From Spirodela intermedia (taxonomy: Eukaryota > Streptophyta > Magnoliopsida > Alismatales > Araceae), in assembly GCA_902729315.2 (NCBI GenBank), contig LR746273.1:6344501-6408500 (forward strand): DNA of 64,000 nucleotides, written 5' to 3'. The position numbers were made by a program, and so were the translations under genes. The notes under the pieces are model-generated. The model worked only from the letters and a program-made list of their open reading frames with translations, had not been told where the DNA came from and searched no databases. How positions within the stretch are numbered: the first letter of the stretch is position 1; each line of letters begins with the position of its first letter. Shown here in pieces: positions 56,101 to 64,000 of this stretch.

Positions 56101-57334
56101 TGGAACTTGAGGTGATAAGTTGCCAAAACCTCTTAATCTCTTCCTTTAGTCTTTCAATTTCTTCATTCTTGAAATTTATTGGTTGAGAGATAGGTGTCAA
56201 GCTCACCTCTCCTTTGGTAGAGCTGTTAAGGTCGGTTTCTTACCAATGAATAAGAGAAAGAGATACACTCATATACCCATGTCCCACTCTTGGAGGCTTA
56301 CGATATAATTTCTAATATTCTCATAAGTATATCTCATTTTTCAGAAAAATATGCACCATATACTTGCCTTTAAATTTACCACTTGCTCAGAGTTTTGGCC
56401 TTGTTTGTTTTTATTGAAATGTGAAGAGTTTGCTTCTTTTCCTAACCACAACTAGTGTTGAGAGATGATTCCACCATATTTTTTGCTGTCAATGTTGAGT
56501 TATCAGCTTGCTAATTTTCTTAACATTGTGAACCTATTCTTGTTCCTCTTAACAATCATCACATCTTCTTCAAAATCAAAAACTCTTTCATAGTTCAACA
56601 ATTGACTAGTTAATTGTATTAATGATGAATTTAAGCAAGATAAGAATAAGTACAAGTGATCCTTCAATATGTAAGTTCATTCAACAATATTTGAATTAGT
56701 GATCAATTTATAATGATTGATCTCCATCCATGTGATTTCTAGTTCATTTACATACTCTATCACCGTTCTATTCCCTTGAGTAAGTTTTATAGCTTTAGTG
56801 GTTAAGTGTGAGATTTCCTATCATCATTCTGCTTTGTGTGTATATGATGAGTTTTCTCTCATGTCTTTTATAGTTGGAATTCTGAATAAGTGATTGTTGA
56901 TAGATGGTGATATATTTTCTAACAACCACCCTTTGATGATGACATATGTCTCTCGCCATAAAATATGTTGTGGATATGTTGGGTTACAACGATTACCACT
57001 TTTGAGGTGATTTAATTTCTTCCAATCAAGTAAAATTATTTTCGCATATGCCTCTCATTGTAACAAGTTCAATTTATTAAACCTTATTTGTCAATAATTT
57101 TAGGAAACTCAAACTATTTAGGATATTCCTCTAACGAACTCATTTGCACTAGAGATAGACTAGGGGCATCAATGATGAGTTAAAGCTCTCAATCTTAACC
57201 AAAGGCGAACCTTCAAACCCTAGCTACAAAGAAAGAGAATGCTCATGATCTCAACGCAAGTAGACCCTCAATGTAGGGAGCTCAAACAACTCAAATAGAG
57301 GGTTGAAAAGTATCCACTTGAGGCTTTGATATCA

Positions 57335-57594
57335 TGTCAGAGCTTCTCCCAACTTGGGTTAGGGCATAGTCACCAAAACAAGCAAGAGAGCCATCAGAGT
57401 GAGAGAGAAAGAAAAAGACTTTATTTTTTTAGGGTTAGGTTTCATGACCCATTAATACGCCATCACTTGATAATAGATCATATGTCAAGTATAAGTGGCT
57501 AGGTCTAAAAACCTTAGGTAATTAGATTGACTACTCATATTAGTAGCCCCAATAATCATATCCCAACATGTGGCCCAATATTAGTTTTCTAGCA
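57335..57594 (-). repeat. 5' LTR of the copia element
   Basis: Matches the 52558-52820 LTR along its length with TG...CA ends; followed on the minus strand directly by the primer-binding site. Confidence 0.88.
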
Positions 57595-59949
57595 ATGCTT
57601 AAGTATATTACATAATAAATATTCATCTCACTCTTTTATTTGTAATGCATAATGCCCTCTATGTCTTCAACTTGATCATAAATTTGATTTGTGTTATTAA
57701 GTTTACCTTAATTCATACTGTGATGCCTCATTTAGTGTTAGTTTGTATTCAATCTATGATATAAGTACTAAAGAAGATGATTGTAGATACTAGAGAATGT
57801 GATAGACTTCATTTTTTTTAGAGTATCTATTCAATCTCATATTATAATTGAAGTAACACAATCTTTTATTGATTCTTGATAAGTCTTCATTATTATGAGT
57901 TAATAATTAATTAATAATATAGTTTTAGTCTTAATTCATGATAAATAGACTTATATTTATGTTAAATTAAGAAAAGTAATTTTTAGTTAGTTAATGTGAA
58001 ATTTTAGTTAATTATGTGTTTTTATATAAATTTATATAATTTTTATAATCTTATTTTTGATATTACAAAAAAGATAGAAAAAGGGGAGGACCCATCAATC
58101 AATCGGCCCGCAAGCAAGTCAAAAGTACAGTCGGGCGGAGCCGCGAGCAGTGGCTCGAGAAACTAAGGATGGACTGATAGGGACACGTGTGCGTCAATCC
58201 CCTTCCACATCACTAGTGGCCAGCCAAGCATGGGACAAAGAGTGGTCATACCCATGCGAGAAAGGAACTCATTACTTACTAAATCTTGTGTTACTATATA
58301 TTCGTCTCAAAAATTGGCATATAACTGATGTGGGAATAATCCTGATTACACCTCCTCCATAATATTTTAATAATTTTTGTACCTTAAATACCTTTTATTT
58401 ATCAAAAAGAGGTACCTTGATGACATCACTTTATAAGAATATTCACAGGTGGGCGACCGATGAAGGTTCGAATTTTTCTAGAGCCAAAATTCATATTTTT
58501 ATCTAATTAAAGTATGATTTTCTTATAGATTACTAATGAATGATTATGCTGCTATAATCACTCAATCATCAGTGAAAATCTTGTCAACATAATTCATAGA
58601 ACATCGTTACTAAAATTATTAAATAATTTTAGATAAAAAAGATCACGAATTTATCAAGTAAATTATCTTTAATTGATTGACAAATAAGACGTCGTCGAGA
58701 AGAAGACGATCTATCAATAGACAAGTCACCACCTTCTTGTGTGGAACTAAAGATGAAGCTTCCTAACATGCACCCCCACCTGTATCTAGAATTTTAAAAT
58801 CATCATTTATTCACTCCGTCGGGTAACAGCCACTAGACACGATTCGATGACCTTCTTCATTAATTTCTAGACTTCACAAAAAGATTTTAAAAAGTACTCA
58901 CATCGTCCTTCTCTAATGAAAGCCTTTGAGATTGTGGACATTACATGACAATCCTCTCAAACACTTAGGATTATGATGCATTGTTAACACATCGCTGTCA
59001 CGACATTAGAACTCTATTTTATAATTTTTTAACTAGTTTAACTTCCATTACTATTTTTTAAACTTCGAAAGGAGATCTAGAAAATTACCACATTGTCTAT
59101 GTCTAAGGAGAGTCTTTGAAGCCGTAGACATCGTTCGATGATCCTCATGAACACACAATTTTGACAATTGTTGTTGCAAGGCTAGAACTCTAACTTTCCT
59201 ACTTTTAACTTAATTACTTAATTTAATGACACTTTATGTGATTCAAATTTCAAAAATCTTTTTCATTCAATTATAATTTTTTTGACTTTTACAGATCTTA
59301 ACTTGACCTAATAAATCATCTATAATCACTTATATAAGAATCATCAAGTTGAACTTTATTTCTACCTAAATCACGTTCCTCAGGGCGCTGACATCATCTT
59401 GACACCCACACCCTTATTTTTATTTTTCGTGAATTTTAAATATATTTGATTTTTATTTTTTAGTTTAAAATTTATAAAAAGTTATATTCTTTGCAAAAAA
59501 ATTCTGAAATATTACTTGATATTATATTACATTCATGTGATCGACTTGGAAATTCTTCACTATTTTTAAAAACTTTTATTAAATTATAATTTATTTATTC
59601 ATTTTAAAATATTTCTAAAAATCTAAATGTTGATATTTTTAGTTTATAAATTTTAAATATGCCTGATTTATTATACAACGACTAAGTCCACATCAAAATC
59701 CTCATTAATCAAATTTATAGAAGATTTAGCTTTATCAAATACTTTGCCCCTACTTTCTTGTAACTATTCAAATAATTTTTTCATCTTTGTTTGACAAAGT
59801 GGATACCTTATTGTAATATTTATAAATTTTTAAAATACAATGTACTAATTTTTATAAAAATGATACACTGAGTCATAGGCTTTGGAAATAATTATGTCAA
59901 TATTTAATAGGTATTATTACTAAAACATGAATATGATATTGATATCATT
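57595..59949. other. AT-rich DNA with a small GC-rich island
   Basis: About 2.4 kb without a recognised gene. A GC-rich island at about 58080-58270 stands out; its 70-codon frame (58150-58362) has no recognised domain. About 58830-59190 contains diverged repeats of a phrase like TTGAAGCCGTAGACATCGTTCGATGATCCTC, which may be an old satellite-like or LTR sequence. Confidence 0.4.
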
Positions 59950-60209
59950 TTTCATAAATTATTTTCCATGATCAAGATGTAAATCAAAACTATTATTAAA
60001 AAATTAGTCACAAAAATATATACTCAAACATATAGACTTGACTATCATGAGTCATTTACTATTTTAGTGAAAATGAATATAATTAGAACCATGTTATCAT
60101 TAAAAATAATCTTAGTCATAATATATAATAATTTAATGTCAAGAATGAGTTCTTACATGGAGATATAGAGGAAAAAAATTACTGTCAATTCTACATAACT
60201 ATCAGTATG
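59950..60209 (+). pseudogene. Copia reverse transcriptase, left half of an interrupted element
   Basis: Plus-strand translation across frame changes reads TQTYRLDYHESFT and then DVKNEFLHGDIEE, the N-terminal RT signature of plant copia elements. The homology stops near 60209 and resumes at about 62922, showing that another element was inserted within this gene. Confidence 0.8.
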
Positions 60210-62926
60210 ATTTAGACACTGGATATGATATGGGTTGAATCCATTTTAATTCGTTTGAAGATTTTAGAAAGAGAATCTACTTTCAAAATAGAAGATGTTA
60301 GAATTCAAATAAGAGAAAAATTATGTTCACTTTAGAATCATGTAAGTGTCTATTATTTATAACAAATCCATTGGAAAAGTTTTAGACATACAAACCTTAC
60401 ACTACAAGCCACACTAAGAGATGCACATATTTCACCAAAGTAAAACACATGATCTAACTAAAAAAAGAGTTCAAATCATTACTCAACTATTCTCTAGCAT
60501 CATCAAATCTGAATCTCTTTATAGATATATCAAATTAGGTTTAAATCATTGCACAAAAATATTTTACCATTGAAATATTAGTTATGTTTAAGAAAGAAAT
60601 ACCCACATGCAGTGAGTATCATCAATAAAGGTAACTAATCATTTATTTTCTAAGATATCAACATTAAGACATAAACCCCATATATCACTATGAATATGAA
60701 AAAATATAACTTCAGTTCATGCAAATTTTATTTGAAAAGATGCGTGAATGTGATTGAAAAGTTCACATACATCACACTTAAGAGTTTCTACAAATATTTT
60801 TTGAAACAAGAAGTGAAAAGAAATCTTCAGTCCTAAAGTAACAATAACCTAAAGGAGCCAAATATGATAAAGGTCTTTATGATGCTCTAGAGATGAATTC
60901 ATTTCTACAAGTGCTCTAATCATCTAAGTTATAAGTCTCACATCATCTCTATCAGATCTAAGATGTAGAGTCCTCCACATTCTGTAGCAACTCCAACTCT
61001 CCATCCCTAAATCTTATTAAATATCACACAAATATCCTCATCAAAAAAGATATGATAAGTTGCATTCTTAACTAGCTTTTTAACAAAATGAGATTAGTGA
61101 AAATTTTAAGAATATGGAAGACTTTAGTAAGGAATCCAAGAAGGTTAAGATTAAAGTTGTTAATGCCAGCAACTATGAATAGTATATCATCAACAATTGA
61201 CACTTTTTAGCCATTTGATCATGGGCTATAGGTGAGAAAATGATAAGAATAGTTTTTCATATGATCCATTGCTCTTGATATAATACCCATCATCTAGGTA
61301 TGTCTCTAGATGGAGCTTAAATTCTAGGAGAATAATAGAACTCACTTGCTGACAAATTTGTCAAGGGTGAAGATTGTTGTGCTATCGTCACCTTCAATTC
61401 CTCTAGTTCAAGGTGAAGTCTCTTTATTTCTCCTAATAGAGTTGAGTTTATATTTTTATAATTGATTGTGGAGTTGACATGATCAGAAGTTTGAGTAGAT
61501 GATGAATCAGTTGTTGGATGCACTTGATTTACACGATTCTCAAAGTTAGAATTTAATATTTTATTATAGAGTTTATAACATTGATGTTTTATATGACATG
61601 ATTTTTTATAATTTTTGCACTATAAATATCTCTATAATCACTTTTTTGAGATTTTCCTTATATAATAAATGATTGATAAAATAAATATGTAATTTATTTT
61701 TAAGTTTTCTATTGTACTGTAGCTATAGGTTTAACCATAAATGTTGCATTCTCATATCTTGTGTAGACAACATCATTTTTTGATGACTCTTTTTATTTAA
61801 AATGATGTAGATCACCTCATCAAGATTTAGTTTCATATCATGTTTCAAAATTTATAGTATGATATTGTCAAATGTTAGATTCATTCTAACAAGAATTTAA
61901 AGACATGCCATCTTGTTATAAAGTTTCACACAATAGTAAGTTCTATAGGTTTTCTTTTGTCCCAAGATTAAGATATTAATCAAATTTCTACCACAAGTTT
62001 TTTAATTCTCTCACATAAATCATTACTGACTTGGATCCTTAAATAATAGAAAGAGATTGTGTCTAATTCATATATGTGTAACTTATTATTTTTCATCAAG
62101 TATTTCATATGAACTATCTCCTACAAATCTTTTGAAGTCTTTAGGAAGAAGAAATCTCTATGGATTTGCATAATCATAGTTACCTAAATCTAAGTCTTTA
62201 TCAATGCATCCTCTTCTCACCATCTTCAAAATTGACATGATATAGGATCTAGTTTCAGATCCTCCAAGTGATTAAGCATCCCTCACCTAGTAAGAAAGCC
62301 CTTAATATATGTCGACCACTGAATTAAAATATAATTAATCAATTTGAGTTCTGTGGACATAACAAGAAGTTCTATCATCGATCTCGACATTACAAGATTA
62401 GAGTCCATCACATAGATTGGTAGTAGAGATGTTGCATATTGAGGTGTCACCTCCTTCTCACATAGAGTCAAGAAATAAAAAATTCTCACAGAAAAAATAA
62501 GTTCCATCTCCTAAGTCATCAAGAAAAAATCACAAATCAAATGTCCTTAAGAAGAAAATTACATAAATGAAAAAAAATCTCCTAAGTCCTCAAGAAGAGG
62601 CTCATAGAAATGAAGTAAATCTATTACATGGAGAAAGAATAGAAAAGGAGAAATCGCACCTAGATTGGCTATGATATCATGTTGAATTTGCTTCAATCTC
62701 TTTGAATTTTTGAGAGAGAATTTACTCATTCAAAATGAAAGAGACTTGAATTTGAATAAGAGAGATTTTTTTTTCACTTTACAATCATGATATTAGGGTA
62801 TGTTATTTATAACAATCGATAAGAAAAGTTCTAGACATACGAACTGTGCACTACAAAATACACTAAGATAAGCATGTGTTTCATTAAAGAGAAACACTAG
62901 ATACACTAACACACAATATTTCAACA
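60210..62926 (-). mobile_element. Deleted copia element nested inside another copia element
   Basis: The 5' LTR at 62680-62926 (minus) has TGTTGAA/TTCAACA ends; a diverged second LTR lies at about 60210-60480. A PBS-like TGATATCATAGCC (minus, 62679-62667) abuts the 5' LTR. The 2.2-kb interior carries gag-like DNA and an integrase-like SDIWG phrase (about 60680) but no RT or RNase H, so it is internally deleted. GTATG precedes the left end (60205-60209) and follows the right end (62927-62931), consistent with a target duplication. Confidence 0.75.
62680..62926 (-). repeat. 5' LTR of the nested copia element
   Basis: 247 bp with inverted TGTTGAA...TTCAACA termini. It shares ordered matches (TTATAACAA, AGTTCTAGACATAC, CACTAAGA) with about 60330-60420 in the other LTR. 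Confidence 0.8.
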
Positions 62927-64000
62927 GTATGTAAATTGCATAAGTCATTGTATGGATGTAGTAATTATTTCAGGCTTGGTTTAATTGATTCACTAAGGTT
63001 ATGATAGTGATGAGATATAAGCAATGTCTAGGAGATTATACACTATTTATCAAACATTCATTTTAAGGGAGAGTTATAATATTATTAATGTACGTTGTTG
63101 ATATTATTTTGATTGAAAAAGAAGTAAAAAAAAGAATATATAACTTAATATTTACCTAATGAATTTGAAATCTAAATATTAAGAAGGTTAAATAAAATAT
63201 TTTCATAGGTTAACATAAATATATTATGACTTTTAGTAAAAAAATTGATAAAAGTGATTGTAAACCAGTAAATACATAGATGAATCAAAATCTTAAATTT
63301 AGTGAAGATGAAAAGGATGAAGAAATAGTGAGTGAAGTGTATCAAAGACAGGTTGGGATACTCATTTATTTATCTCATACATGTCTTGATATTACTTATA
63401 TAGTGAGTATGGTTAGTCAATTTATGTATAATATGAAACAAGCCCATCTAGATCCAGCTCATCAAATACTACATTACCTCAAAAGGTACCCTAGAAAAAG
63501 ACATTTTATTCAAGTGAGGTGTGGGGGATTATCTCTAGAAGTCTACACTTATGAAGGTTAGAATTGATCAATTGTTGATAGAAGATCAATTGCATTTGGA
63601 GGAAATTTTATTACATAGAGGAACAAGAAATAAAATGTTGTGGCTAGTTCAAGTGTAGAAGTAAAATTTTAAGCTATACCTCAAGGAATATATGAAATAC
63701 TGTGAGTGAAGATTATTCTCAAATATTTGAAGATTGAATTAAATGGCTAAATAAACCTCTATTATGAAAAAAAAAACAATAACTATTACACACAATTCAG
63801 TTCAATCTGATAAAACCAAAGATATCAAGATTTATCAGCTTATGAGTTATGTAAAATTATGTAAATATGATTTTTACATCATGAATATCAACAAAGTTGT
63901 GGAAGTCTTCATCAAAGGTTTAAGGTGTAACGATTTGTATCATCTAATATCTTGGTTGAGAATATATGATATACATTCACTAATTTGAGGGGGAGTTTCA
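62927..64000 (+). pseudogene. Copia reverse transcriptase/RNase H, right half, running off the window
   Basis: Resumes with VCKLHKSLYG and then YKQCLGDYTLFIKH-like RT sequence, an RT end at 63280-63560 (RQVGILIYLSHT, VSQFMYNM, GGLSLEVYT), RNase H phrases near 63580-63720 (VVASSSVEVKF, IYEIL), and an end block VEVFIKGL. Stops and frameshifts are present. The final TTGAGGGGGAG at about 63985-63995 is the polypurine tract, so the 3' LTR should begin just beyond the window. Confidence 0.85.

Larger units (their letters stand above)
52558..57594 (-). mobile_element. Ty1/copia LTR retrotransposon, decayed but structurally complete
   Basis: Two LTRs in direct orientation (52558-52820 and 57335-57594) bound a 5.0-kb element on the minus strand. 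A PBS-like TGATATCAAAGCC (minus strand, 57334-57322) abuts the 5' LTR, and a polypurine-like tract (minus-strand TTGAGAGAGAG) abuts the 3' LTR. Domain order on the minus strand is copia-like: gag/linker (about 55980-57300), integrase (about 55370), RT phrase DETFTPVVKLNT-like and LDVKN (about 54000-54110), RNase H (52920-53190). Many stops and frameshifts make it inactive. Flanks ATGAT and ATGCT form an imperfect 5-bp target duplication. Confidence 0.88.

Overview
The window is nuclear DNA of a flowering plant. Genes are split by GT-AG introns, exons are GC-rich, introns and intergenic DNA are AT-rich, (CT)n/(GA)n microsatellites are abundant, and there are decayed Ty1/copia and Ty3/gypsy retrotransposons. 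The species cannot be fixed from sequence alone. I reconstructed exon-intron structures by hand, requiring GT-AG borders, matching codon phase across every junction, and agreement with plant homologues recalled from memory.

Layout: 0.8-2.8 kb, a PPR protein (minus). 3.6-4.8 kb, an intronless UPF0496/DUF677 membrane protein (plus). 5.6-8.6 kb, a SAP30-related (AFR-type) HDAC-complex subunit (plus). 9.0-12.5 kb, a METTL4-type MT-A70 methyltransferase (plus) whose last intron looks U12-type. 12.5-19.4 kb, a repeat block with a fold-back element, a (TG)90(GA)26 microsatellite and a gypsy pol remnant, ending at a tRNA-Asp(GTC). 19.8-20.2 kb, a 65-bp minisatellite. 21.2-22.8 kb, a BZR1/BES1 brassinosteroid transcription factor (plus). 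23.15-23.71 kb, a 112-bp tandem array. 24.2-33.6 kb, a 16-exon Xaa-Pro aminopeptidase (minus) with retroelement fragments in its introns. 34.6-40.7 kb, an LPEAT1-like lysophospholipid acyltransferase (plus). 40.7-48.1 kb, gene-free microsatellite-rich DNA. 48.1-49.8 kb, an HD-Zip I homeobox gene (plus). 51.5-64 kb, decayed copia elements, including one nested inside another.

The order AFR - METTL4 - BZR1/BES1 matches Arabidopsis At1g19330 - At1g19340 - At1g19350 as I recall it, so this looks like an ancestral gene order kept despite the 7-kb repeat block inserted before BZR1. The genes are independent eukaryotic transcription units, not an operon. Three of them act on chromatin or transcription (AFR, BZR1, HD-Zip I) and METTL4 is a nucleic-acid methyltransferase; the others serve organelle RNA processing, membranes, peptide turnover and lipid remodelling. 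I found no convincing novel multi-gene system. The most interesting items are the probable U12 intron, the conserved trio, the intronic repeats carrying decoy splice acceptors, the 112-bp array with reiterated poly(A)-like signals, and the nested copia pair sharing an unusual primer-binding site.
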